Positions 47,859 through 56,896 of a DNA stretch of 64,000 nucleotides are shown here, one piece after another. The DNA lies in NCBI GenBank assembly GCA_014332815.1, contig JACSZT010000009.1, positions 180,156 through 244,155 on the forward strand. The letters are read 5' to 3'. Both the position numbers and the translations under genes were made by a program. Under the pieces are notes generated by a model, which saw only the letters and a list, made by a program, of their open reading frames with translations, was not told the origin of the DNA and made no database searches. This stretch comes from Weissella confusa. GTDB lineage: Bacteria; Bacillota; Bacilli; Lactobacillales; Lactobacillaceae. Within the stretch, counting starts at the first letter, position 1. Every line of letters begins with the position of its first letter.

Positions 47859-47931
47859 GGACTTATATGCTAATTGGATAAACACCCCGGCTACGAACCG
47901 GGTATTGCAGGTTCGAGTCCTGCTAGGTCCA
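47859..47931 (+). tRNA. tRNA-Arg(ACG)
   Basis: Intact; acceptor ggactta / taggtcc; anticodon ACG. Confidence 0.92.
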
Positions 47932-48008
47932 TTAACAAACAGTTCGAGCCCCTGACGACCCATTTGGGTGACATCTAAATATTCCGTTATCCGGTGAATT
48001 ATTATTAC

Positions 48009-48081
48009 GCCGACTTAGCTCAGTTGGTAGAGCATCGCTCTTGTAAAGCGAGGGTCGAAGGTTCGAGTCCTTTAGTCGGCA
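48009..48081 (+). tRNA. tRNA-Thr(TGT)
   Basis: Intact; acceptor gccgact / agtcggc; anticodon TGT. Confidence 0.93.
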
Positions 48082-48085
48082 TCAT

Positions 48086-48138
48086 GCGAATATAGTTCAG
48101 TTGGTAGAACGCTACCTTGCCATGGTAGAGGTCGCGGG
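48086..48138 (+). tRNA. tRNA-Gly(GCC), 3' end at 47,743-47,762
   Basis: Anticodon GCC; acceptor gcgaata with 3' strand tgttcgc. First base of the T-loop (47,743) is C instead of the invariant T. Confidence 0.88.
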
Positions 48139-48210
48139 CAGTTAAGCTCAGTAACGCCGAAAGTAGTTGGAGGATCGCTTCCTGCGAGGATAGGAAGTCG
48201 CGATGCACAT

Positions 48211-48283
48211 GGACGTTTAGCTCAGCTGGGAGAGCACCTGCCTTACAAGCAGGGGGTCACAGGTTCGATCCCTGTAACGTCCA
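48211..48283 (+). tRNA. tRNA-Val(TAC)
   Basis: Intact; acceptor ggacgtt / aacgtcc; anticodon TAC. Directly behind 5S rRNA in restored order. Confidence 0.93.
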
Positions 48284-48285
48284 TT

Positions 48286-48336
48286 GGGTCGTTAGCTCAG
48301 TTGGTAGAGCAGTGGACTTTTAATCCATGGGTCCAG
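48286..48336 (+). tRNA. tRNA-Lys(TTT), 3' end at 47,941-47,962
   Basis: Anticodon TTT; acceptor gggtcgt with 3' strand acgaccc. One T-stem base at the junction mispairs. Confidence 0.9.
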
Positions 48337-48602
48337 TGACGCATGGAGCGGACTAGTACTAATGGTTCGAGGACTTAACCAAGTTGAAAACGTGGTGTAA
48401 GGCTCAAACGAAGTTTGAATTTGATATTGACATTATGATTCAGTTTTGAGATAATTAATCTCGTAATGCTAATTAAATTAGTACGTGTCGTGACGATGGC
48501 ACTGAGGCCACACCTGTTCCCATACCGAACACAGGCCCATTCTTTATGAAGTAAGACCCCTCAGAGATGATGAGGTAGATAGGCTAGAAGTGGAAGTGCG
48601 GT
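48337..48602 (+). rRNA. 3' end of 23S rRNA in two reversed pieces
   Basis: 5' piece 48,535-48,602 (gaagtaagacccctcagag to gtgcggt), then about 48,338-48,382 (gacgcatggagcggac to cttaacca). Joined, they form the hairpin gtgcg-gtga-cgcat and the usual 23S 3' end. The 68-bp piece is the remainder block, so the segment begins inside 23S, a typical contig break point. Confidence 0.92.
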
Positions 48603-50402
48603 CCAAAGACACCTGGTGTGCCAGATCAACCAATTAATCCTGAAGATCCAAATAGTCCAAAGTGGCCAAATGAGGTTACTAAGGATAAGTTGACAAAGAC
48701 AGTTAATGAAACAATTCATTATGTCTACGCTAAGGGTGGAACTGCAGCGACTGATAAGACGGATAAGGTGTCATTCAGTCGCACAGCAACCGTTGACGCG
48801 GTAACTGGTAAATTCATCGCCTACGGCGAGTGGACAGCTAAGGACAACGATACGACATTCGATGCCAAGGAATCACCAAAGATTAAGGGTTACACACCTA
48901 AGCAGGCCAGAGTTCCAGCTGTTACTGGTTTGACTGCTAATCATGATAACGTAGAAGTTACGGTTATCTACAATGCGGACGATCAAAAGGTGGTTTACAA
49001 CGTCATCGATGACACAAATAGCAAGAACCTTGTGTCAAAGAAGTTGTTTGATGAAGGTGTGACAGCAGGTGAGCTAAAGAAGACCAAGGCTGACCTACAA
49101 ACTATCGCCAACGACTTTGTAAAGCGAGGCTACAACCTCGTGTCATTGGATGATGTTCCAGCAACGTTTGATAACGATGATGACACGGACCAAGTAGTTA
49201 ATATTCACTTAACGCACACGATGAAGCCAGTAACGGATGAGAATCGACTTGATGTGAAGGTAACTGAAATCGTACATTATGTGTACAAGGATGGTACAAC
49301 TGCAGCGCCTGATGTAACGGATACTGTTGAATTTACCCGTACTGGAATAATTGACGAAGCTACTGACGTTGTAACGTACACTGACTGGACGGCAGTCAAC
49401 GGTGATAACTCATTCGATACGAAGGTTTCACCAGTAATTACGGGATACGTTGCGGATAATGCCAATGTTGCAGAAGTTGATGGATTGACGTCAGCAAGCA
49501 AGAACGTTGAGGAAACGGTCACATACAGCAAGTTAGGTTCATACGTACCTGAATTGCCAGATGGTTCAACGCCATCAGTGCCATATCCAAACGATCCAAC
49601 GGACCCAAGTAAGCCAGGTACTGATGTGCCAGTGATGCCACATGTACCAGGTTATACACCAGTCGGACCAGATGGTAAGCCATTAACGCCGGTTGACCCA
49701 CAAGCTCCATCAAAGGGATACAACCCACCTGCTGTGCCAAGTGACCCTACCACGGACACGGTTATCAAGTATGGTGCTGATAAGCAAAATGTTGTTTACA
49801 ATGTCATTAATGATACGACGGGTGAGAACCTAGCCACGAACGTGTTGTTTGATTCGGGGGACACAGATGCAGCTTTGACTAAGGGCCATGCTGACTTGCA
49901 AGCGATTGCGGATGCCTACATCGAACAAGGTTATGATGTCGTTTCAGTGGATACGGTTCCAGGTTCATTTGATGATGATGATACGGTTGATCAAATCGTA
50001 AACATTCACTTGAAGAACAAAACCGCAACCGCTATGGTGCCAAACGAGCCAATTCGAGTTGCGACGGCGATGGTACCAAATGAGCCAATGTACGCTACAC
50101 CAGTGGTAGTGCCAAATGGCCCAGTTAACGTACCAACATCTGCTGTAACAGGCGACAATACAACCCGCGTGGGCAAGGCAGTGACGAACACGCCTACTAA
50201 GCTAGGTGCTACAAGCGGTTCTTCTGTTGTTATCACGCGCGCTGATGATAATGCAAAGGCAAAGAATTCAGTAGCCACTTCAAACACTGTGTCACTTCCA
50301 GATACAGCAGCGAAGGGTAACCAAGACGAGAACGCCTTGTTAGTAGCACTTGCAGTCATTGCGAGTCTTCTAACTTTTGGATTTGTGCAGAAGCGCAAGT
50401 AG
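48603..50402 (+). CDS. LPxTG mucin-binding-like surface protein, C-terminal part
   Basis: Open from the junction at 48,603, so the N-terminus is missing; 599 residues remain. Two Mub B2-like domains (each with VHYVY/IHYVY, TWTA-type and VTY motifs; about 48,684-48,980 and 49,250-49,530), each followed by a MucBP-like domain (QKVVYNVIDD at 48,985; QNVVYNVIND at 49,789). Between them is a Pro-rich linker (49,540-49,760), and a short repeat ATAMVPNEP lies near the end. The C-terminus has LPDTA, a hydrophobic helix and KRK for sortase anchoring. Likely binds mucus or host glycans (family knowledge). Confidence 0.88.
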   Translation, partial: PKTPGVPDQPINPEDPNSPKWPNEVTKDKLTKTVNETIHYVYAKGGTAATDKTDKVSFSRTATVDAVTGKFIAYGEWTAKDNDTTFDAKESPKIKGYTPKQARVPAVTGLTANHDNVEVTVIYNADDQKVVYNVIDDTNSKNLVSKKLFDEGVTAGELKKTKADLQTIANDFVKRGYNLVSLDDVPATFDNDDDTDQVVNIHLTHTMKPVTDENRLDVKVTEIVHYVYKDGTTAAPDVTDTVEFTRTGIIDEATDVVTYTDWTAVNGDNSFDTKVSPVITGYVADNANVAEVDGLTSASKNVEETVTYSKLGSYVPELPDGSTPSVPYPNDPTDPSKPGTDVPVMPHVPGYTPVGPDGKPLTPVDPQAPSKGYNPPAVPSDPTTDTVIKYGADKQNVVYNVINDTTGENLATNVLFDSGDTDAALTKGHADLQAIADAYIEQGYDVVSVDTVPGSFDDDDTVDQIVNIHLKNKTATAMVPNEPIRVATAMVPNEPMYATPVVVPNGPVNVPTSAVTGDNTTRVGKAVTNTPTKLGATSGSSVVITRADDNAKAKNSVATSNTVSLPDTAAKGNQDENALLVALAVIASLLTFGFVQKRK

Positions 50403-50424
50403 AACTTTAATTGAATAAGTCAGA

Positions 50425-50454
50425 AAAGCGATCAGTTTACTGGTCGCTTTTTTG
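50425..50454 (+). terminator. Terminator of the LPxTG gene
   Basis: Stem gcgatcagt / actggtcgc with T-run, 22 bp after the stop. Confidence 0.88.
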
Positions 50455-50679
50455 GGACTAATGAACAAATGGCAGGGATTTGTTCATTAAAAATATGATT
50501 GGAAGATAAATAAAATTAATTGAACATACAGAGCGTAATTGTTTTGTATTTTTCGTCGTAGCATGGTGTACAATGTTTAAAGAGGACTTATTTCGATAGG
50601 TCCTCTTTGTTTTTTGTGGGATTATAAATAAGCCTCTGATATGTGGGATTAACGAGGCGTTTTGGTTAGGGTAAGAGAA
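50455..50679. other. AT-rich spacer before first Mga-like gene
   Basis: Holds a second hairpin (agaggac / gtcctct, 50,581-50,610, T-run) with no gene in front of it. Nothing else recognised. Confidence 0.5.
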
Positions 50680-52230
50680 ATGTTAATGGGTTACTAAGTC
50701 GACTGGTTACTCGACAAGGCAGACAATGATGAAATTGCGTTAGCGTCATTTATTGTCAAAAACAATAACGACAAAATATTTGTAACAGAGTTAGAAACCG
50801 AATTTGATTGGTCGGGATACAAAGTTCGCCGTACTGTTGAATTATTGGCGCAACACTTGCTTAAGTTGTATGGTGTTGATTCGGAAGGTGAGCATGCGAT
50901 CCAATTGGCTGATCATAATCGCGTTGTGGTTGTCTCGAAATATCGGCATATCAATTTAGATGACTTGAAGCAGGAGCTTTTATCACAGTCATTGAAGTGG
51001 CAGATGTTGGTTGATATGTTTAATGAACGCATGATTAACTATGAACGTTACGCAGCCGAAAAGTCGGTCTCTGTGGGTACGGTAGGTAATCATAAGAAAG
51101 AGTTAGAACAGCTGCTTCTGAAATATGGCGTGCATATCACGCCACAGAACACCCTTGAAGGGGATACAGAATTATCAGTCCGATTGATATTCATTCAAAT
51201 TTATGCCCGTTTCTACGGCGGACGTAAAATGCGATTTGATCAAGCGTTGAGCATTACGGTTCAGGATTGCCACGCGCTCTTGAATAAGCTGATTTTTGAA
51301 GACAACGGCAAGCTATCTTCATCAGAGTGGCATTTTTTGAAAGTATATTTGTTAGTATCACTCACCCGAGAACGTCACGGACACCGTGGTGGTGAAACAT
51401 TAACCAGCTATATTCTGCGACCTTGGCAAGAACTGTCACAACGTACGCAACTGATCTTGACGCAGCTAGTCCAGAAGTTCAAAGCAATTAATCTTTTAGA
51501 CGAAGAAGCGGATGTCTGGGCACAGGTTCAAGGGTTCTATCTAGCACTGTATGTCGTTGGACTAGGCGGACGACTACCTTGGCAAACCGATTTAGCAGAA
51601 CCCATTGTTCAAAATGTTGCTGATTTGTGGCAGGTGATGATGCGGGTGTTTGATTCACATACACAAGCACCTATGCCAGAAGGAACAAAAGAGGCCCTGT
51701 CTCGAGATGTCTTGGCACCGTTGATACTCGTCGAGGTTTACAGAGCGCATAATGAGTTATTGCTTGGTAAACCGGTGCGAATTGACAATGCAATCTTAAT
51801 GGCGCCAACGACAGCGCAAATTACGGACGAAATCATTTCTGAATGGCAGCCATCAATGGCAATTGATTTAGAAATGATGAAAAATCTTTTTTATGCGCCA
51901 ATCTTCATGATGTTATTTTCAAATGTTAGTTTGACGTTGTTATGGTCACCGGTAAATGTCTTAATTGATATCCGCACGCGTCCTAATCTTGAATTGATGT
52001 TGAAGCGGCTGGTTTCGGGGTTCTTAAAGATTAACGTGCAATTTGTGGATGATTTAAAGATTGCCGACATCGTTATTTCGGATGTGATCGGACCAACTGC
52101 TAATATGAATAATCGATTCAATTGGCAGGATTTTCCAAATACAAAACAGATTTCGCAATTACAACGAAGCCTAATCGAACTGCAAAGATCAAAAATGACG
52201 GACAAAACCGAAAAAACAGACTTATTCTAA
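50680..52230 (+). pseudogene. Mga-like transcriptional regulator with in-frame stop at codon 6
   Basis: ATG at 50,680, codons MLMGY, then TAA at 50,695; the frame then stays open to 52,230 (511 codons after the stop). The region 50,698-50,850 aligns with the N-terminal helix-turn-helix of the neighbour at 52,385 (pattern FDWSGYKVRRTVE against LDWSKYKVLENAR), so translation from the TTG at 50,845 would lose part of the DNA-binding domain. It has the Mga layout: HTH, second HTH (YAAEKSVSVGTVGNHKKELE), central PRD-like helices, EIIB-like end. Either a young pseudogene, a sequence error or a non-standard start. Probably regulates surface protein genes (family knowledge). Confidence 0.72.
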
Positions 52231-52242
52231 AATGACGTATGC

Positions 52243-52278
52243 AATAGTGGTACAGCCCGAGCGGTTGTGCCACTATTT
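52243..52278 (+). terminator. Terminator between the Mga-like genes
   Basis: Stem atagtggtacagcc / ggttgtgccactat (one mismatch), short T-run. Confidence 0.85.
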
Positions 52279-52384
52279 TGGTTTAAGCACCAGAATTTCG
52301 GCAAAACTATTTTATTTTTGAAAAAACGTTAAATTCTAAATAATAAATTTTCGATTACTATTATTCAGTGGAGGAATAAGGGGT

Positions 52385-53872
52385 ATGGTTGTTGATTTAT
52401 GGATGCTAGATAAAAAAGAACAAGAAAAGGTGACACTGCTAACCGAACTTGCGAATTCGGATGAAATGATTTTGCCGGTGTCAGAATTGATGGACCGTTT
52501 GGATTGGTCAAAGTACAAGGTACTTGAAAATGCACGAGCATTGAATGGTGATATTCAAGTCGTTATGGCAACGACGGATGATACGCTACTTATTTCAGAT
52601 GATTCGAAAACAATTTATTTAGACGATCGTTATTTAGGTAATGTTGATGGCATCATTAGCTATTACATTAAAAATTCAGTGTATTGGCAATTTACGTTAG
52701 ATGTGTTGAATGAAACGATGAAGTCATATGAACACTTCGCGTTGCAACATGCGATTTCCGCTGGAACGGTAAGCAATATTAAGCAAACTTTGAATGAACG
52801 TTTGGCCAAGTATAATTTGACGATTACGCCAAATTATCATTTCGAAGGGAACGAAATGTATTTGCGCTCAATGTTGTTCCATATCATGATGCGGTGGGAT
52901 GTGGTGACCCAAACGGACAAAATTCGTGACATCGTGGCGCGAGAACCAATTTTCAAGGATTTGCGCATTAATGCATCAGCGCTAACCAATTCGCGTTCGC
53001 TGGTTATTCAGCAATTTTTAGCGATTTCATTGGTACGTGCCCGACTAGGCCACTTTATTAATAGTGCGCCAGTTCGCGAAACACTTGTTAATTTTGATGA
53101 ACTTGATGATCGCGCACAATGGTTGATTACAGAATGGCAAGCCATGCTTGAACGCCAAGGTATTAGCATGACCAATGCCAAGGAAGAAAGCGTGCAGTTA
53201 CTTTATATTTTGTACTTAAACAACATTCGCATTGACACGGATTGGATGACGAATGTGACGAAGCGCGTAAAAAAGCGTTTGAATGACTTTATTTTTAAGT
53301 TGGAGAACTTGTATTTCGATTGCTTCAACACTGAATTGGAGGAGGAAGAATTAGCTAATCTGCGCCGCCATCTATTTGCAACGATTATTCGTTCGTTTGG
53401 TGACAGCGATGATTTGTTTATTCCGGAACGATTTAGTTCAATTGATGTCGCAACGTTGTATCCAGTTGTGCATGAGTTTACAAATGCAGCGATGAAAATT
53501 TTCCGACAAGATATGGGGATTACGAACCTTTCAGATAATTTCTTGTATGACAAATTGGTTGTGACATTCTTGAACGATTTGGCGTTTGATAAGATGTTCA
53601 AGCCAATTGTGGTGAATGTGAATATGCAACAATATCCTAGCGCTAATCGCGTGTTGCAAGAAATGATCAAGTCAGTTTCACGTTATGAAATTGTTTTTAC
53701 GGAAAATACGACTAAAAACGCCGACTTGGTGATTTCAAACTTCCAAGCTAACGTTGAGCCACGAAATAAGTTTGAGTGGACGGCATTGCCAACGAGTCGC
53801 CAATGGCACCAGTTTGAGCAACGCTTGGGGGAGATTAGTATTTCCAAGCTAAACAAAACGTCGATTCTGTAG
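52385..53872 (+). CDS. Mga-like transcriptional regulator
   Basis: 495 residues. N-terminal winged HTH (VSELMDRLDWSKYKVLENAR), Mga-type second HTH (FALQHAISAGTVSNIKQTLN), a PRD-like helical middle and an EIIB-like C-terminus (NADLVISNF near residue 465). Mga/AtxA-type regulators can be controlled by PTS phosphorylation and activate surface and virulence genes. RBS ggagg at 52,371. Paralogue of the preceding gene, both next to an LPxTG adhesin, which supports a local regulatory role (inference). Confidence 0.82.
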   Translation: MVVDLWMLDKKEQEKVTLLTELANSDEMILPVSELMDRLDWSKYKVLENARALNGDIQVVMATTDDTLLISDDSKTIYLDDRYLGNVDGIISYYIKNSVYWQFTLDVLNETMKSYEHFALQHAISAGTVSNIKQTLNERLAKYNLTITPNYHFEGNEMYLRSMLFHIMMRWDVVTQTDKIRDIVAREPIFKDLRINASALTNSRSLVIQQFLAISLVRARLGHFINSAPVRETLVNFDELDDRAQWLITEWQAMLERQGISMTNAKEESVQLLYILYLNNIRIDTDWMTNVTKRVKKRLNDFIFKLENLYFDCFNTELEEEELANLRRHLFATIIRSFGDSDDLFIPERFSSIDVATLYPVVHEFTNAAMKIFRQDMGITNLSDNFLYDKLVVTFLNDLAFDKMFKPIVVNVNMQQYPSANRVLQEMIKSVSRYEIVFTENTTKNADLVISNFQANVEPRNKFEWTALPTSRQWHQFEQRLGEISISKLNKTSIL

Positions 53873-54265
53873 TCGTCTCAAATATTTTACAGATTTCAAA
53901 AAAGAGTATGCTGGCGATTGTTGCCGGTATGACATAATATTCTTGCAACGCAATGTTGTGATGCTTTAGCAGCGTCAGGTTAGATTCTCTAATGCCCAGC
54001 ATTGAGAACATGAACACTAGCCAAAACAGAAACTAAAGTTATCTACTTCTCTCTTTATAAAAAAGTCTGAAAGACCCACTTTCTTTCTTTTATAAAACAC
54101 TCGCCTTTACCCTAGGGCGGGTGTTTTTGTTTACCAACGTGAAATCAACAAAACAAAAGTTAGTAATAGTATTACGATTAATATTCGGTTAGAATAGTCT
54201 TATAGTCATCGCGGACCAAATTGGTGGCCCGAGACGTATCTATTTATAAGAAAGTTGAGAAATAC
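53873..54265. other. 393-bp intergenic region upstream of terC
   Basis: No convincing gene. Contains a hairpin at 54,094-54,128 (aacactcgcc / gggcgggtgtt, T-run) and an AT-rich promoter-like stretch at 54,165-54,200. I looked for the manganese yybP-ykoY riboswitch that often precedes terC genes and did not see its consensus. Confidence 0.5.
54094..54130 (+). terminator. Hairpin in the terC upstream region
   Basis: Stem aacactcgcc / gggcgggtgtt (one bulge) with T-run; no gene ends immediately before it. Confidence 0.75.
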
Positions 54266-55225
54266 ATGGAAGTTGGTATAGGTTATTGGATTGGTTTCTT
54301 CGCCTTTGTTTTGGTGATGTTGGCACTTGATTTGGGTGTCTTCCACAAAAATAATGAGGCACCAACCATGAAAGAATCATTGTTGTGGAGTGCCTTTTGG
54401 ATTGGGCTTGCCTTCATTTTTGCAGGAGGCCTTTGGTTCTTCACAGGCGGTGATCATGCGCTTGATTTCGTGACGGCATACTTGCTTGAAAAGTCATTGA
54501 GTATTGATAACTTGTTTATCTTCATTTTGGTATTTGGTTTCTTCGGTATTGAATTGAAGTATCAACACCGTTTGCTATTCTGGGGTGTCTTTGGTGCCTT
54601 AGTGATGCGTGTGATTTTCATTTTTGGTGGAGCAGCCTTGCTACACCATTTCGTATGGTTGATGTACATCTTCGGTGCGTTCTTGATTGTCACTGGTGTG
54701 AAGATGCTCTTCGAAAAGGAAGAAGCGCAAGATTTGAACGATAGTTTCATTATCAAGAGTTTGCGTAAGATTTTGCCATTGAAGGAAGATGTGGCTGAAC
54801 CGCATTTCTTGGTTAAGGAAAATGGAAAGCGTTACGCAACGCAATTCTTGTTGGCCTTGTTGTTCATTGAAGCATCAGATTTGCTATTTGCTGTTGACTC
54901 AATTCCAGCCGTTTTGGCCGTTACGCAAGATACGTTTATCGTTGTGACGTCAAACATTTTTGCGATTATGGGATTGCGTTCATTGTACTTTGCTTTGTCT
55001 GGTATTTTGCCAATGTTCCGTTACATCAAGTACGCATTGGCGGTCATCTTGGCCTTTATTGGGGTGAAGATGGTCTTGAACGAATCAGCGAAGGCATTCG
55101 ATTGGCACTTCCACATTTCAAACGTGGTGTCATTGACTGTTATCGTTGGATTGTTAACACTATCAATTATTGCGTCAGTGATTGTATCTCGTGTACAAGA
55201 GCGTCGTAAGTTTAAGGCTGAATAA
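54266..55225 (+). CDS. TerC family integral membrane protein
   Basis: 319 residues from the ATG at 54,266 (start preferred because MEVGIGYWIGFF begins the first helix; a GTG at 54,221 would add 15 polar residues). About nine membrane helices, with the acidic TerC motifs LALDLGVF, EKSLSIDNLFIF and EASDLLFAVDSIPA. TerC proteins are implicated in manganese export, metalation of secreted proteins or tellurite resistance; which applies is unknown. Single gene ending at a terminator. Confidence 0.88.
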   Translation: MEVGIGYWIGFFAFVLVMLALDLGVFHKNNEAPTMKESLLWSAFWIGLAFIFAGGLWFFTGGDHALDFVTAYLLEKSLSIDNLFIFILVFGFFGIELKYQHRLLFWGVFGALVMRVIFIFGGAALLHHFVWLMYIFGAFLIVTGVKMLFEKEEAQDLNDSFIIKSLRKILPLKEDVAEPHFLVKENGKRYATQFLLALLFIEASDLLFAVDSIPAVLAVTQDTFIVVTSNIFAIMGLRSLYFALSGILPMFRYIKYALAVILAFIGVKMVLNESAKAFDWHFHISNVVSLTVIVGLLTLSIIASVIVSRVQERRKFKAE

Positions 55226-55232
55226 CAGTTTT

Positions 55233-55264
55233 GGGATCTACCTTTTCGGGTAGGTCCTTTTTTA
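55233..55264 (+). terminator. Terminator of terC
   Basis: Stem gggatctacc / gggtaggtcc with T7. Confidence 0.9.
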
Positions 55265-55323
55265 ATTCTGCTATCGATTTTTGCGCGTATACTGACGATA
55301 TTAAATTTGTAGGGGATATAAAA

Positions 55324-55710
55324 ATGACAAAGCAAATTATTACAACAACGAATGCGCCGGCTGCAATTGGCCCATACTCACAAGCTGTTTTGACAAATGG
55401 AACGTTGTACGCTTCAGGCCAAATTGGGTTGATTCCTAGCACAGGTGAGTTTGCAGGGGAGACGACCTTGGATCAAGCAACGCAAGTCTTTAAGAACATT
55501 GATGGCTTGCTGGCTGCGGCTGATATGACACGTGCGGATATCGTGAAGGTGAGCGTTTACTTGGCTGATATGGCTGATTTTGCACCAGTAAATGAGTTGT
55601 ACGCCGACTACTTTAGCGACGTCGATGCATTCCCAGCTCGTTCAGCAGTTGCTGTGGCAACGTTGCCAAAGAACGCTCGCATTGAAATTGAAGTAATTGC
55701 GAATAAATAG
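55324..55710 (+). CDS. ridA: RidA family reactive intermediate deaminase
   Basis: 128 residues. Hydrolyses reactive enamine/imine intermediates such as 2-aminoacrylate. Motifs: APAAIGPYSQAV, YASGQIGL, the RidA arginine in FPARSAVAV and the ending ARIEIEVIA. Start 55,324 has RBS agggga and the usual family N-terminus; the frame is open upstream but not conserved. Confidence 0.93.
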   Translation: MTKQIITTTNAPAAIGPYSQAVLTNGTLYASGQIGLIPSTGEFAGETTLDQATQVFKNIDGLLAAADMTRADIVKVSVYLADMADFAPVNELYADYFSDVDAFPARSAVAVATLPKNARIEIEVIANK

Positions 55711-55716
55711 GTAATT

Positions 55717-55750
55717 AAAGCGTATGCGTCTGTCGATGCATACGCTTTTA
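55717..55750 (+). terminator. Terminator of ridA
   Basis: Stem aaagcgtatgc / gcatacgcttt with T-rich end. Confidence 0.9.
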
Positions 55751-55806
55751 TGTTATAATGTAAGCGTTTACTGAAAGATATTTAATGAATGAAAGCGAGA
55801 TCAACC

Positions 55807-56832
55807 ATGGCATTGGAAAAGATTTTATTTGGTACTTATACGCGACGTGTTTCAAAGGGAATTTACGAAGCAGCATTGAACACGGAGACTGGTGAGTTGC
55901 AAGATGCCAAGTTGGTTGCTGAAGTTGGTTCACCAACATACCTTGCTTTGAGCAAGGCCAACAAGTTGTACGCAGTTGACAAGAATGGTGACCAAGGTGG
56001 CGTTGGTGTATTTGACTTCGCCAATGACGAAGCAACGTTGACACAAGAAGTATTGGCAGAAGGTGCTTCACCTGCGTACGTCGCTGTTGATGAAGCCCGT
56101 CAATTGTTGTACTCAGGTAATTACCACAAGGGTACGTTGGAAGTCTTCGCGATTGCAGCCGATGGTTCATTGACGTTGACGGATTCATTCCAATCAGAAG
56201 GCTCAGGTCCACGTCCAGAACAAGGGTCATCACACGTTCACTGGAACAACTTGACGCCAGACAACCGTGTGGCGGTTGTGGATTTGGGTGCTGACAAGGT
56301 GTTGACGTTTGATGTGTCTGACGAAGGTAAGTTGACGTTGGTTGCAACGTTTGAGACCGAAGCCGGCTTTGGCCCTCGTCACTTACGCTTTAGCCCTGAT
56401 GGTCAATACGCTTACTTGTTGGGTGAATTGTCATCAAAGTTGTCAGTATTGAAGTACAACGCTGACGGCTCATTCACGTTGTTGCAAACTGTTTCAACGA
56501 TTCCGGCTGATTGGACGGAGCACAACGGTGGTGCTGCTATTTACTTGTCAAACGACGGTAAGTTTGTTTACACGTCAAACCGTGGTCACAACTCAATTGC
56601 TGTCTTTGCGGTTAAGGATGATGGTGCATCAGTTGAACACATTCAATGGATTTCAACTGAGGGTGATTTCCCACGTGACTTCGCGTTGAACCCAAGTAAC
56701 GAGTTCTTGGTTGCAGCTAACCAAAACACGGACAATGTGACGGTTTACCGTCGCGATGCTGAGACTGGTGAATTGACGTTGTCACAAAAGGACTACGAAA
56801 TTCCTGAATCAGTGCGTGTATTGTTCATTTAA
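55807..56832 (+). CDS. Lactonase family protein (7-bladed propeller, Pgl/YkgB type)
   Basis: 341 residues from the ATG at 55,807 (MALEKILFGTYTRR; an upstream ATG at 55,789 would add six residues). Family hallmark GTYT at the start, repeated blade motifs (GADKVLTFDVSDEGKL, NRGHNSIAVF), and the GPRHLRFSPDG and FPRDFALNPS segments carrying the active-site histidine/arginine. Members hydrolyse 6-phosphogluconolactone in the pentose phosphate pathway, or related lactones. Confidence 0.88.
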   Translation: MALEKILFGTYTRRVSKGIYEAALNTETGELQDAKLVAEVGSPTYLALSKANKLYAVDKNGDQGGVGVFDFANDEATLTQEVLAEGASPAYVAVDEARQLLYSGNYHKGTLEVFAIAADGSLTLTDSFQSEGSGPRPEQGSSHVHWNNLTPDNRVAVVDLGADKVLTFDVSDEGKLTLVATFETEAGFGPRHLRFSPDGQYAYLLGELSSKLSVLKYNADGSFTLLQTVSTIPADWTEHNGGAAIYLSNDGKFVYTSNRGHNSIAVFAVKDDGASVEHIQWISTEGDFPRDFALNPSNEFLVAANQNTDNVTVYRRDAETGELTLSQKDYEIPESVRVLFI

Positions 56833-56854
56833 GCTTGATACAATAAAGTCAGTT

Positions 56855-56880
56855 GCCAGTTGGTAACTGGCTTTTTATTT
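56855..56880 (+). terminator. Terminator of the lactonase gene
   Basis: Stem gccagtt / aactggc with T5. Confidence 0.85.
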
Positions 56881-56896
56881 TTGGGGGATAGACTAT

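Larger units (their letters stand above)
48139..48534 (+). rRNA. 5S rRNA in two reversed pieces
   Basis: 5' half at about 48,484-48,534 (cctgttcccataccgaac) and 3' half at 48,139-48,207 (gttaagctcagtaacgccga, cctgcgaggataggaa). The order in the window is 3' half first, with two tRNAs between. Confidence 0.93.

Noticed and set aside
53873-54265. Manganese (yybP-ykoY) riboswitch upstream of terC
   Set aside because: Consensus elements not found by eye; only a terminator-like hairpin is present.
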